From: CAYNST01 sp964434105
GTDB taxonomy: Bacteria > Pseudomonadota > Gammaproteobacteria > Pseudomonadales > Cellvibrionaceae
DNA: 64,000 nucleotides
Direction: 5' to 3'
Assembly (NCBI GenBank): GCA_964434105.1
Contig: CAYSTJ010000008.1
Coordinates: 31,831 to 95,830, forward strand
Positions 1-8,753 of the stretch are shown in pieces. Positions within the stretch are counted from its first letter, which is position 1. The number at the start of each line of letters is the position of its first letter. The position numbers were made by a program, and so were the translations under genes. Under the pieces are notes generated by a model that ran no database searches, was not told the origin of the DNA, and saw only the letters and a list, made by a program, of their open reading frames with translations.

Positions 1-1033
1 GGATTTCGCCTACATCAAGCTGCCCGGCAGCGAGTGCTTCCAGCAGGCTATCGATGGAAACAGGTGTGGTATCAGTCTGATCGTCCGGCTGATCGCACTT
101 CAGGAGCTGAACCTGCCCGGGACCGACCTGCCTTGCATAGCCGAGGGCCTGCTCGGCGACTTCCAGCATCCCGTCAACGGTTACGGCATGGCCTTTCGGC
201 GTTGTCGCAATACCGGCCGACATACTTAAGGAGATGATTTGCCCGTCGAGTGTGACTTTAAACGCTTTAATGCGGGCGCATAGCCGCTTCGCGAGGATGA
301 CGACGCCTTCGGTTTTGGCCATTGGCAAAACTACCGCAAACTGATACGGACCATATCGCCCAACGCTGTCCTCCTTGCGGGTTGCTTCATGCAGCGCTGT
401 CGCTGTCTGTTTGAGAATCCGATTGGCTCCCTGTTGGCCAATCCGTTGCTGAATGGTGCTGAAGTCGTCCAGCTCAAACAGTATAAGGCCCAGGTTTTCC
501 ATATGGCGATTGACAAACGAAACATCCTTCTCCAGCTGCCGTCCAATCCCCTGGCGGTTCAGTGCACCGGTTTCAATATCGATTTCAGCGATTTTCTGTA
601 ATTCGTCCTTGTCGTGCCGGTAAGTTGCGTGGGCTTCCGCACGGGCAATAATTTCAGTTGCCTTGAAGGGCTTGGTAATAAAGTCGGTGGCGCCCAGCTC
701 AAAAACCTGTCGGCGGACGTCTTCCTCTTCAGACGCACCGGTAATGACAATCACGGGCTGGTTGCGAATGTGCTCAATACCGGATTGCCGGACGCGCTGA
801 ATCAAACCGTAGCCGTCGAGCCGGGGCATCCCCAAATCAGTGAAAACCACCTGGATAGTCGGGTCAGTACTGATCTTCTGCCAGGCGTCTTCGCCATCTT
901 CGGCCAGAATCAGGTCGAATTGCTCTGCGAGCATTCGGACGGCGGCGACTCTGACCAGCTTGGAATCATCCGCCAGCAGAATTCTGGTTTTTTGGGCCGG
1001 GGCGAGCGCATCCGGGTTACTGCGGTCTGTCAT
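1..1033 (-). CDS. Response regulator with degenerate GGDEF domain (3' end cut by window)
   Basis: The minus-strand frame opens at an ATG at 1033 and runs off the window start, so at least 344 residues are present and the C-terminus is missing. Residues about 15-135 form a receiver domain: acidic pair in LLADDSK, phospho-acceptor Asp66 (VFTDLGMP), Thr/Ser in VITGAS, and the conserved Lys in FITKPF. Residues about 150-320 resemble a diguanylate cyclase domain, but the signature is GPYQF (about 228-232) instead of GG(D/E)EF, and the first metal-binding Asp is Glu in FELDDF. The inhibitory-site motif RxxD (R219-K-E-D222) is kept at the correct distance. Known for the family: such domains usually lack synthase activity and may bind c-di-GMP. 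Inferred role: phosphorylation-controlled c-di-GMP receptor or adaptor. What follows the GGDEF-like domain cannot be seen. Confidence 0.88.
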   Translation of the reverse strand, partial: MTDRSNPDALAPAQKTRILLADDSKLVRVAAVRMLAEQFDLILAEDGEDAWQKISTDPTIQVVFTDLGMPRLDGYGLIQRVRQSGIEHIRNQPVIVITGASEEEDVRRQVFELGATDFITKPFKATEIIARAEAHATYRHDKDELQKIAEIDIETGALNRQGIGRQLEKDVSFVNRHMENLGLILFELDDFSTIQQRIGQQGANRILKQTATALHEATRKEDSVGRYGPYQFAVVLPMAKTEGVVILAKRLCARIKAFKVTLDGQIISLSMSAGIATTPKGHAVTVDGMLEVAEQALGYARQVGPGQVQLLKCDQPDDQTDTTPVSIDSLLEALAAGQLDVGEI

Positions 1034-1195
1034 AGGTTTAGCAGCCTGAGCCTGTCCAGTTGTAACATTTACTATAGCCAGTAATCCTGGGTTCTTCCCT
1101 GTTGTTATCCTGCATTTAATGCGTGAAACAGACTGTCGGCGTCAGACGGCTGTCGTCGCCACCGGCCATAGCGTGTAGGCCGGCATTTCAGTGGA

Positions 1196-1606
1196 TCAGT
1201 GGTCGTCGGCCCAGGGCTTGCCGTCCAGTGGCTTCCTTCGCCCAAGTTCCGCTTCATCCAGGCCATGGCCGCCGCCAATTTCATGCGCTTTAACCCGCCG
1301 GAGGGTGCTGTCGGAAGGGGAGCCGTGACCCGCTTCTGCCGGCGATCGGGCACCGTCTTCGGGTAGCAGCGTCTCTGGCGTCATATCGTCTGCCGTCGCG
1401 TCCTCCCCGGGGTGCGATGCGCCCGTCAGTCCGGCGTCCCAGGCCCGCGCTGGCGACAACTGGCGCGCCACGTCGTCCGGCGCCAGTCGTTCGCCGGTCT
1501 GCGCGACTGATTCGTCGTCCTCGAAATCCAGCTCGCTCGATTCCAGTGTGGGTTCTTCGTCGATCAGCGGATCGAACGAAATTGGCTGTCTTTTGTTGTT
1601 GCCCAT
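1196..1606 (-). CDS. Acidic hypothetical protein, 136 aa
   Basis: I chose the ATG at 1606 because a strong ribosome site (GAGGAGAAAC) sits just upstream; a longer frame reaching 1795 has no such site. The protein is rich in Asp, Glu and Pro, has no signal peptide or membrane segment, and is probably largely disordered. It has a more ordered-looking C-terminal part with EIGGGHGLDEAELGRR followed by PLDGKPW. Small acidic proteins with a similar GGGxGLDEAE tail occur in pseudomonads and relatives, as far as I recall, sometimes annotated as serine kinase/phosphatase without clear basis. It stands alone between a response regulator and ybiT, all on the same strand. Function unknown. Confidence 0.6.
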   Translation of the reverse strand: MGNNKRQPISFDPLIDEEPTLESSELDFEDDESVAQTGERLAPDDVARQLSPARAWDAGLTGASHPGEDATADDMTPETLLPEDGARSPAEAGHGSPSDSTLRRVKAHEIGGGHGLDEAELGRRKPLDGKPWADDH

Positions 1607-1909
1607 CTGAGTTTCTCCTCCGCTAGTGATAGCCGCAAACGAGGAATGCCCGGATTGCGCCTCATGAAGCAGGAACCTATGCAACGTGGAGACCAACCAG
1701 AGGGTCATCTGCCGAACACGATCGGGGATGCAAACCCGTCGGAGCAGAGCAAGCGAGGCAGCAGAGAAGGAAAATGGCGGGGTGAGACAGAGCATCCACA
1801 GGACCGGGATTTATATCTGGCCGAAACCGCAGGTCAGTGTCGCAGAGTCCGTCCCGCAACGGCTGGGCGCGCGGCAACGGGGTACGCCGATTCGCTACTG
1901 GTCGGGCCG
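1607..1909. other. Intergenic stretch without recognised gene
   Basis: About 300 bases lie between the 3' end of ybiT and the start of the acidic hypothetical gene. Only the ribosome site for that gene (about 1611-1620, minus strand) is evident. Several open frames cross it, but none has a ribosome site or a recognisable product. Confidence 0.5.
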
Positions 1910-3523
1910 TTACGCAAAACCGGCCCGGCGATCGGGTTCTTCCTGGCTCGCCAGATATTCATCATAGGTACCCTGGAAATCCACCAGCTGCCGATCCTTG
2001 ATCTCGATGACCCGGGTGGCGAGGGAAGAGACGAACTCACGATCGTGGCTGACAAAAATCAAGGTGCCGGCATAATGGTCCAGCGCCAGGTTCAGGGCTT
2101 CAATCGCTTCGACGTCCAGATGGTTGGTCGGCTCATCCATCACCAGCACGTTGCTGTCCATCAGCATCAGTTTGCCAAACAACAGGCGATGCTTCTCACC
2201 ACCTGAACAAAGTGCAGCCTTTTTATTGAAGTCATCCGCCGAAAACAGCAGGCGTCCCAGCGTCGCCCGTACGATCTGATCATCATGGTTCGGTTTACGC
2301 CACTGGCTCATCCAGTCAAACAGGTTCAGATCGTTATCAAAATCATTGCTGCTATCCTGCGGGAAATAGCCGATCGAGGCGCTCTCGGCCCACTGAATTT
2401 TGCCGCTTTTGGCACGGATTTCATTGAGCAGGCAACGCAGAAACGTTGTCTTGCCCGCGCCATTTTCACCGATGACAGCCAGCCGGCTGCCCGCTTCAAG
2501 GATCAGGTTGCCATCCTTGAACAAGAGTTCGCCCGTGTAGCCATGCGCCAGTTTTTCCAGAATGAGGGCCTGCCGATGTAACTTTTTATCCTGCTTGAAA
2601 CGAATGTAGGGGCTGACGCGACTGGAGGGCTTTATCTCATCCAGCTTGATTTTTTCCATACGTTTTGCACGGGATGTCGCCTGCTTGGCTTTCGACGCAT
2701 TGGCGGAGAAGCGGCTGACAAACTGTTGCAGGTCGGCCAGTTCCGCTTTCTTTTTTGCATTTTCGGAGTGAAGTCGCTCCCGCGCCTGAGTCGACGCGAT
2801 CATAAAGTCATCGTAATTGCCGGGGTACACCCGCAACTCGCCATAATCGATGTCCGCCATATGCGTGCAGATGGCATTCAGAAAATGGCGATCGTGGGAA
2901 ATAATGACCATGGTGCTTTCGCGCTGATCCAGCAAACCTTCCAGCCAACGGATGGTGTTGATGTCGAGGTTGTTGGTGGGCTCGTCCAGTAGCAGGATAT
3001 CCGGGTTGGCGAAGAGCGCCTGCGCGAGCAGAACTCTCAGTTTCAAACCGGGGGCGACTTCGCTCATCGGCCCGCTGTGCAGGGCCAAAGGTATGCCGGC
3101 GCCGAGCAAAAGATCGCCAGCCCGGCTTTCGGCACTGTACCCGTCCATCTCGGCGAAGCGGATTTCCAGCTCGGCGACTTTCATGCCATCTTCTTCGGAC
3201 ATGTCGGACAGACCATAAATACGATCACGTTCCTGCTTGACCTCCCAAAGTTCACGGTGGCCCATAATGACTGTGTCGACCACTGAAAACTGCTCAAACG
3301 CGAATTGGTCCTGGTGTAACGTGCCGATGCGTTCGCCGGGGCTGACTGACACATTACCGGCCGTCGGCGCCAGACTGCCGGCGAGTATTTTCATAAAGGT
3401 GGATTTGCCGCTGCCGTTGGCACCGATCAGGCCATAACGGTTCCCACCGCCGAATTTTACGGAAATGTTTTCAAATAGCGGTTTGGCACCAAACTGCATG
3501 GTGATGTTAGCGGCAGAAATCAC
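1910..3523 (-). CDS. ybiT: ABC-F family ATPase, YbiT type
   Basis: This is a soluble protein with two ATP-binding cassettes and no membrane domain, closely matching E. coli YbiT over its whole length as I recall it. Cassette 1 has Walker A GANGSGKST at about residues 34-42 and Walker B ILLLDEPTNNLD. Cassette 2 has GENGAGKTT, signature CSGGEKHRLLF and VLVMDEPTNHLD. The inter-domain linker carries the family's basic stretch ATSRAKRMEKIKLDE. ABC-F proteins bind the ribosomal E site and modulate translation; the exact role of YbiT is not settled. I prefer a GTG start at 3523 (AGGATATTCC upstream), giving 537 residues against about 530 for E. coli. The open frame extends further to 3592 but adds unrelated residues. 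Confidence 0.93.
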   Translation of the reverse strand: MISAANITMQFGAKPLFENISVKFGGGNRYGLIGANGSGKSTFMKILAGSLAPTAGNVSVSPGERIGTLHQDQFAFEQFSVVDTVIMGHRELWEVKQERDRIYGLSDMSEEDGMKVAELEIRFAEMDGYSAESRAGDLLLGAGIPLALHSGPMSEVAPGLKLRVLLAQALFANPDILLLDEPTNNLDINTIRWLEGLLDQRESTMVIISHDRHFLNAICTHMADIDYGELRVYPGNYDDFMIASTQARERLHSENAKKKAELADLQQFVSRFSANASKAKQATSRAKRMEKIKLDEIKPSSRVSPYIRFKQDKKLHRQALILEKLAHGYTGELLFKDGNLILEAGSRLAVIGENGAGKTTFLRCLLNEIRAKSGKIQWAESASIGYFPQDSSNDFDNDLNLFDWMSQWRKPNHDDQIVRATLGRLLFSADDFNKKAALCSGGEKHRLLFGKLMLMDSNVLVMDEPTNHLDVEAIEALNLALDHYAGTLIFVSHDREFVSSLATRVIEIKDRQLVDFQGTYDEYLASQEEPDRRAGFA

Positions 3524-3610
3524 GGAATATCCTGAATTGTTAAAAAGGTGTAGGAAAGGAAGGCGGCTACTATAGGGATTTGGTGGCGCCAAGTCGAGGG
3601 CTGCAGCCTG

Positions 3611-3642
3611 ACGCCGCGATACGGGTCAACAGACCCTGGCGT
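3611..3642. repeat. Single copy of GTCAACAGACCCT repeat inside a small hairpin
   Basis: The 13-mer GTCAACAGACCCT (3625-3637) also occurs as an inverted pair at 7267-7348. Here it lies within nested complementary arms: outer ACGCC/GGCGT and inner GGGTC-AACA-GACCC. It sits a few bases beyond the stop codon of the DUF3096 gene (minus strand). No T-run follows, so terminator function is not evident. Confidence 0.5.
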
Positions 3643-3644
3643 GG

Positions 3645-3788
3645 TTAAATATGCAGGTTAAAGATCTGGACGAGGCCAATCACGATCAAATAGATAGCGA
3701 CAACGTAATTCAGAATCCGGGGTCGCACCAGAATCAGAATACCCGCGATCACCGAAAGTACGGGTATTATCTCAAGCGTTACAGTCAT
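3645..3788 (-). CDS. DUF3096 family small membrane protein, 47 aa
   Basis: I chose the ATG at 3788, preceded by GGGAGAAC, rather than the longer frame from 3854. The product is almost entirely two hydrophobic helices, roughly residues 5-20 and 26-44, joined by the short polar turn RPRILN. The pattern IAGILILVRPRILNYVVAIY is characteristic of the short DUF3096 family found in many proteobacteria. It is presumably an inner-membrane protein, and its role is unknown. It lies alone between ybiT and the GH5 gene on the same strand. Confidence 0.8.
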   Translation of the reverse strand: MTVTLEIIPVLSVIAGILILVRPRILNYVVAIYLIVIGLVQIFNLHI

Positions 3789-3888
3789 GTTGTTCTCCCG
3801 TGTGGACGTGATTGATATAAAACGCCGCCTGTCCTTCCCCCTGTGCCGGCCCAAAACGGACCGGCACAGGGGATAGTTGCCGCATAGC

Positions 3889-5319
3889 CTAGCGGCTCGC
3901 GCTTATCAGCGCATCAATGATGTCCGGATACAGCGGCTGCCCGGTATTCCGGTCAAAAAGGGCCAGCCCATGTTCACCAGCATAGCCGTTGTCCCAATAA
4001 AATGGTACCAGACCATGATCAACCGCAGATTGCGTAATGTATTTATTCCAGTACGTGCGGTAAGTCTCATGGTGGTCCACGTAAGGGCGGGAGATCACGC
4101 CATACTCACCGAGTATCACACCAATCCCCTGGTCGACATAATGGGTTTTCATGCGCTGAAACTGGGTGTCGGTGTAGGACTCGTTGGCCCAGGTTTCTGT
4201 GGCGTCGGGATCGGTAGCTATCTCGCCCCATTGGGTGATGTTGCTGCTCTCGTTCAGGGTGAAATTGTAGGGGTCGTAGTAATGCACTTCCATCATCAGT
4301 CGGTCAGGGACAGAATCGTCCGGGACTCGCGCAAAATTGACAGTGTGGTCGATGTTGGTGTTGAAGCCCTGCACAACCAGATGCCGCTGGGCGTTGTTGC
4401 CACCGGTGGCGCGCACTGTGTCGACAAACGTCTGGTTAAAACCATTTTGAACGGTGTAATACTCTTCAGTCGGGGTGCCGTAATCGCCGTCCACCATGAC
4501 TTCATTGGTGCCCGCGAACAAGAGTCGGTCGTCATAATCCCGGAAGCGTTCGGCAATCTGGTGCCACATGACGGCCAGGCGGTTATTCACATAATCTTCC
4601 TGGGCATAGGTAGGCTGCATCCAGCCGCCGTCCCAATGGATGTTCATTACCACGTACATATCGACATCAAGAATGTAGTTCACCACTTCTTCAACCCGAT
4701 TCATCCATGCGCTGTCAATGACAAAGCTGGTGTCGTCGGAAAACTGGCTCCATGCGACCGGCAGTCTCACTGAACGGAATCCGGCGGCTTTTACGGATTC
4801 GATCAGCTGCGGGCTGACTTCGGGATTGCCCCAGGCAGTTTCTCCGCCAATTGCGTCCAGCGAGTTGCCGAGGTTCCAGCCCACACCCATCAGCTGGGCC
4901 AGTTCAATGCTGGTCAGGTCGCGAATGCCGGCGTCAGCGGGCGGCGGGTCCACAGGCTGATCGGGCGCAGCGCCCGCCTGGGACACCGTGACTTCCCGCA
5001 CGAGATCCCCCGACGAAAACCGCAGGGTAGCGGAGCGCGACGCCTCGCCGGCATTGGACTCGACACGGACCGTGACGGCCGCATTTCCGCTGCCGGCGCC
5101 CGGCGCTGTGCTGATCCAATCGGCGTCTGTCGCGACTGACCAGTCGCTGTTGCTGCCTACGTTGACTTCGGCAGACGCAGCGTCGGCGTCAAACTGGACT
5201 GAGCCCGGATTGACACTGAGCGCAATCGTCGGGGGGGTATCGTCGTTATTATCGCCGCCACAGGCGGCCAGACAGATCAAAACAGGCAATAAAAATAGCC
5301 AATGGAGTTTTTGTGGCAT
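3889..5319 (-). CDS. Lipoprotein glycoside hydrolase family 5 (endoglucanase-like) with BACON domain
   Basis: I start at the ATG at 5319 (GAGGAAG upstream); the frame extends to 5406 but would bury the signal peptide. Residues 1-20 are a lipoprotein signal ending LAAC, with Cys20 lipidated. An Asp/Asn-rich linker is followed by a BACON carbohydrate-associated module at about 32-115, a Pro-rich linker and a GH5 barrel at about 130-475. GH5 landmarks are GWNLGNSLDA, the acid/base Glu273 in GTNEV (most family members have NEP) and the nucleophile Glu405 in LGEYG. Pattern similarity suggests subfamily 4-like beta-glucanase or xyloglucanase activity; the substrate is not certain. Expected location is the outer membrane, facing the surface or periplasm. 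It is transcribed alone and divergently from lpdA. Confidence 0.9.
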   Translation of the reverse strand: MPQKLHWLFLLPVLICLAACGGDNNDDTPPTIALSVNPGSVQFDADAASAEVNVGSNSDWSVATDADWISTAPGAGSGNAAVTVRVESNAGEASRSATLRFSSGDLVREVTVSQAGAAPDQPVDPPPADAGIRDLTSIELAQLMGVGWNLGNSLDAIGGETAWGNPEVSPQLIESVKAAGFRSVRLPVAWSQFSDDTSFVIDSAWMNRVEEVVNYILDVDMYVVMNIHWDGGWMQPTYAQEDYVNNRLAVMWHQIAERFRDYDDRLLFAGTNEVMVDGDYGTPTEEYYTVQNGFNQTFVDTVRATGGNNAQRHLVVQGFNTNIDHTVNFARVPDDSVPDRLMMEVHYYDPYNFTLNESSNITQWGEIATDPDATETWANESYTDTQFQRMKTHYVDQGIGVILGEYGVISRPYVDHHETYRTYWNKYITQSAVDHGLVPFYWDNGYAGEHGLALFDRNTGQPLYPDIIDALISASR

Positions 5320-5781
5320 GAGTTGCTTCCTCAAAAAACGGCGTAAGTCCGAGTGTGGGTCCGGCCTGGATAAACGGGATAATGCCATGGTAGCAATATT
5401 GGTCATACCATAGGGTGAGCAAATTCACAGGTGCCGGTGCAGCTGCGCCTGGATAGCCGGCGATGCAAAGCAGGCTGACAGGGGTGTCCATGTTCTGTCA
5501 TCGTGCGACTGCATGACTGAATTCATCATTTGACTGCCAGAAGCTGTCCGGATGTGTAAAATAACGCCCGTGTCGCAGTACGTCCATCTTCCGCGGACCC
5601 GGCGTTTGTGTCCGGAACCCGGCGCTGGAAAAACCCGTACTGTTCATCCTGTTCCAGGATACCCGTCGGGGCAGCACCCCGGGACGCATAATTGATGGAA
5701 GCCGAAATGCGCCGCCTTTCGCAACGACTGGCGGGGACGGCATCTACGTGGTATCAGCACCCCAAATATAGAGGAAATAAA
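5320..5781. other. Divergent intergenic region between the GH5 gene and lpdA
   Basis: These 462 bases must hold the promoters of both divergent genes. A TTTGACT...TGTAAAAT arrangement (about 5529-5564) is too widely spaced for a confident sigma-70 call. The lpdA ribosome site GAGGAAAT lies at 5771-5778. I see no gene, repeat or strong hairpin here. Confidence 0.4.
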
Positions 5782-7203
5782 ATGGCAGATACGATTAAGA
5801 CTCAAGTACTGGTTCTCGGTGGAGGGGTTGGTGGCTATTCGGCGGCCTTTCGTGCGGCGGACCTCGGCAAGGACGTTGTACTGGTGGAACGTCATCCGAC
5901 CCTCGGCGGCGTTTGTCTGAATGTCGGCTGCATTCCATCAAAAGCCTTACTGCACGTCGCGCAAGTTATCAACGAAGCTGCGGATGGCGATCATATCGGG
6001 CTGAAGTTCGAAAAGCCGGAAATCGATCTGGACAAGGTGCTGGCATTCAAGAACCAGGTTGTGGGCAAGCTGACGCAGGGTGTGGCTGGCATGGCAAAGA
6101 GTCGCAAGGTCCGGGTTGTCCGGGGTGACGGCAAGTTTACCGGGGGTAATCAGCTGCAGGTTTCCGCGGATGGCGAGACCACCATAGAATTTGAGCAGGC
6201 GATCATTGCGGCGGGATCCAGCGTGGTCAAACTGCCGTTTATCCCCCATGATGACCCGCGCATCTGGCATTCCACCCGTGCGCTGGAACTGAAAAATGTT
6301 CCGGCGCGGCTGCTGGTGATCGGTGGCGGCATTATCGGGCTGGAAATGGGCACCGTCTATCAGGCGCTCGGCAGCAAGGTGACTGTCGTGGAGTTTGCGG
6401 ATCAGTTGATTCCAGCCGCTGACAAGGATCTGATCGCCGTCTACAGCAAGTACAATCAGGACCGTTTCGAGGTCATGCTGTCAACCAAAGTGACGGCGGT
6501 GGAGGCCAATGAGCAAGCCCTCAAGGTTCAGTTCGAAGGCGCCAGCGCACCGGGCGAGGCACGCGAGTTCGATGCCATTCTGGTTGCTGTCGGCCGGCGG
6601 CCTAACGGAAAAAATATTGGTGCGGAAGCCGCAGGCGTGGCGGTAACAGAGCAGGGGTTTATCGACGTTAACCGGCAGATGCAGACCAATGTGCCTCATA
6701 TTTACGCAGTGGGCGATATCGTTGGCCAGCCGATGCTCGCCCATAAAGCCAGTCATGAGGGGCACATAGCCGCTGAGGTTATTGCGGGGCACAAAATCGA
6801 GTCCGCGCCGCGCGCCATTCCTTCAATCGCCTATACAAACCCGGAAGTGGCATGGGCGGGCCTGACCGAGAAGGAGGCAAAAGCGCAGGGTATAGCCTAT
6901 CGCACAGCGGTGTTCCCGTGGGCAGCCAGTGGGCGTGCACTGGGGGCAGGGCGTGGCGAGGGAAAAACCAAGCTTATTTACGGCAAGGATAACGACCAGC
7001 TGCTGGGAGCGGGTATTGTCGGTATCAATGCCGGCGAACTGCTGGGTGAAATATGTCTTGCGCTGGAATTTGGCGCGAGTGTGGAAGACCTGGCGTTGAC
7101 CATTCACGCGCATCCCACCCTGCATGAAACAGTCGGTCTGGCGGGCGAGCTGGCGGCCGGAACAATTACAGATCTGCCCAATCCGACCGCCAAAAAGCGG
7201 TAG
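5782..7203 (+). CDS. lpdA: Dihydrolipoyl dehydrogenase (E3)
   Basis: This is the FAD flavoenzyme that reoxidises dihydrolipoamide in pyruvate and 2-oxoglutarate dehydrogenases and in the glycine cleavage system, producing NADH in the cytoplasm. At 473 residues it is nearly the length of E. coli Lpd. It shows the FAD fold GGGVGGYSAAFRAADLG, the redox disulfide CLNVGC (Cys45/Cys50), the NAD fold GGGIIGLEMG, the second FAD motif YAVGDI, and the catalytic His-Glu in HAHPTLHE near the C-terminus. The ATG at 5782 follows GAGGAAATAA; an in-frame extension to 5692 has no support. No E1 or E2 genes adjoin it, so it is a stand-alone E3 gene. Confidence 0.96.
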   Translation: MADTIKTQVLVLGGGVGGYSAAFRAADLGKDVVLVERHPTLGGVCLNVGCIPSKALLHVAQVINEAADGDHIGLKFEKPEIDLDKVLAFKNQVVGKLTQGVAGMAKSRKVRVVRGDGKFTGGNQLQVSADGETTIEFEQAIIAAGSSVVKLPFIPHDDPRIWHSTRALELKNVPARLLVIGGGIIGLEMGTVYQALGSKVTVVEFADQLIPAADKDLIAVYSKYNQDRFEVMLSTKVTAVEANEQALKVQFEGASAPGEAREFDAILVAVGRRPNGKNIGAEAAGVAVTEQGFIDVNRQMQTNVPHIYAVGDIVGQPMLAHKASHEGHIAAEVIAGHKIESAPRAIPSIAYTNPEVAWAGLTEKEAKAQGIAYRTAVFPWAASGRALGAGRGEGKTKLIYGKDNDQLLGAGIVGINAGELLGEICLALEFGASVEDLALTIHAHPTLHETVGLAGELAAGTITDLPNPTAKKR

Positions 7204-7261
7204 TCGGATCTCAGCTCCCGCCTGGCACTGCCGTTCGGCTCCCCATACCGTCGGCTGCGCC

Positions 7262-7354
7262 GGGCCAGGGTCTGTTGACGCTTCTTCTGCCTGACCAGCC
7301 GAAAAAATGGCCGCCAGCAGTGGTGATGACGAAACGTCAACAGACCCTAGGCCC
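7262..7354. repeat. Inverted-repeat element with AGGGTCTGTTGACG arms
   Basis: The left arm (7262-7280, GGGCCAGGGTCTGTTGACG) and right arm (7335-7354) are complementary over about 19 bases with one extra base, separated by about 54 bases. The arms contain the 13-mer also seen once at 3625-3637. The right arm overlaps the stop codon (7347-7349) of the minus-strand response regulator, and the left arm lies downstream of lpdA, so it sits between two convergent genes. It could act as a bidirectional stem-loop or be a decayed miniature mobile element. Confidence 0.65.
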
Positions 7355-8753
7355 GGTGCTGCGAAGGGGTGGCGATGTTCAGGTATCCGGTTTTCATGCG
7401 ATTTCGGCCTGAACGTTTGGCATGGTAGAGCAGTTCGTCCGCCATCTTGATTAATTCGATACCCGATCCGGGGATTTTCGGGCTACAGGACACTGCGCCG
7501 ATGCTGATCGTCACGCGATCGGCACAGTTGCTGAACGGATGGGGAATATTCAGGTCGCGGATCGCTTCCAGCATGCATTGCGCCATATGTTCAGCCCCTC
7601 TGGCGTCGGTATCCGGCAGCAGGGCGATAAATTCCTCCCCGCCATAGCGGCCGACAAAATCCGATGCGCGTTTCTGACACTGCGCCAGAGCCTGGCTTAC
7701 CCGTTGCAAACACCGGTCGCCGGCCAGGTGGCCATAATTATCATTGAAGAGTTTAAAATGATCGATATCGATCAATAGCAGCGATATTTCGTTGTGATCG
7801 CGTATTGCCCGCTGATACTCCTTCTCCAGCGTATAATCAAACTGCCTGCGGTTCGGTATGTTGGTCAGACCGTCGAGAAAGGAAATACTTTTTAACTCCT
7901 GCTTGTTGTGCGCGGCGAGCAGGTGATTACGAATACGTGCCATGACGACGGTCAGGCTATAGGGCTTGGCTATGTAATCGACGGCGCCAAGCTCGAAGCC
8001 GCGCACTTCATCCTGCGCGTCCATCATCCCGGTGAGGAAAATGATGGGGATATCACAAGTGGATTCGTGGGATTTTAATTGTCGGCAGGCTTCAAAGCCG
8101 TCGACTTCGGGCATTACCACATCCAGCAGGATTATGTCGAACGAATCGTTCAACGCCAGTTCGACAGCTTCCCGGCCGTTACTGGCAGTAGCAACTTCAT
8201 AGAGATCACCCAGGGCGTCAGCCAATGCTTCCCGGTTTCCCGGGTAGTCGTCCACAATCAAAATCCGGCGACGCCGGCCAGCCAGGTAATCGTGTTTCGT
8301 CGGTGAGTGTGCAGCCGTATGCCGCAGGCGCTTTTCGCGCCGCTGAATCTGGTTCATCATGCCGTTGGTGTATGCCAGCTCAACCTGTCCACCAATACGT
8401 ACCAGCAGCTCTGCCGGAATCAGTGGTTTGATGACGTAATCGGACATTCCCTGATAAAAGCCGTCAGCAATATGATCCAGACTATGGCGGTCGACGATAA
8501 GGATGACGGGAATCAGGCACAGGACATCTTCCTGCACAATTCGCTGGCACAAGTCGAAAGCCTGGCCACCCGGTGCTGACGACTCCAGTAAAATCAATGT
8601 GGGTTTTTCACGGCGCGCCGCCAGGACAATTTTTTCGTCGCCGTCCACGAATGCCAGTTCAAAGAGTCCGCCGAGTGCAGCACTCAGTTGTTCCCGGACA
8701 GCGGTCGTCGCGTTGCCGACCAGCAACAACTCTTTACTGAGAGTGGCTTTCAT
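7347..8753 (-). CDS. Response regulator: pseudo-receiver, receiver, active diguanylate cyclase
   Basis: The protein has 468 residues in three domains. Residues about 7-125 are a receiver fold lacking the acidic pair and with Glu56 in place of the phospho-acceptor Asp (ILLESSAPGG), while keeping Lys109. Residues about 163-280 form a canonical receiver with IVDDYPGN, Asp211 in ILLDVVMPEVDG and Lys263. Residues about 285-460 are a GGDEF domain with LIDIDHFKLFND, an intact GGEEF at 371-375 and the inhibitory-site R362-A-S-D365. It is therefore expected to make c-di-GMP when the second receiver is phosphorylated, with product inhibition; the layout resembles PleD. No kinase adjoins. The stop codon lies inside the inverted-repeat element at 7262-7354. 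Confidence 0.93.
   Translation of the reverse strand: MKATLSKELLLVGNATTAVREQLSAALGGLFELAFVDGDEKIVLAARREKPTLILLESSAPGGQAFDLCQRIVQEDVLCLIPVILIVDRHSLDHIADGFYQGMSDYVIKPLIPAELLVRIGGQVELAYTNGMMNQIQRREKRLRHTAAHSPTKHDYLAGRRRRILIVDDYPGNREALADALGDLYEVATASNGREAVELALNDSFDIILLDVVMPEVDGFEACRQLKSHESTCDIPIIFLTGMMDAQDEVRGFELGAVDYIAKPYSLTVVMARIRNHLLAAHNKQELKSISFLDGLTNIPNRRQFDYTLEKEYQRAIRDHNEISLLLIDIDHFKLFNDNYGHLAGDRCLQRVSQALAQCQKRASDFVGRYGGEEFIALLPDTDARGAEHMAQCMLEAIRDLNIPHPFSNCADRVTISIGAVSCSPKIPGSGIELIKMADELLYHAKRSGRNRMKTGYLNIATPSQHRA

Noticed and set aside
614..1084. Plus-strand frame of 156 codons
   Set aside because: It is antisense to the well-supported receiver/GGDEF gene and has no recognisable product.
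1646..2206. Long plus-strand frame of 186 codons
   Set aside because: It overlaps ybiT on the opposite strand, has no ribosome site and shows no recognisable protein pattern.
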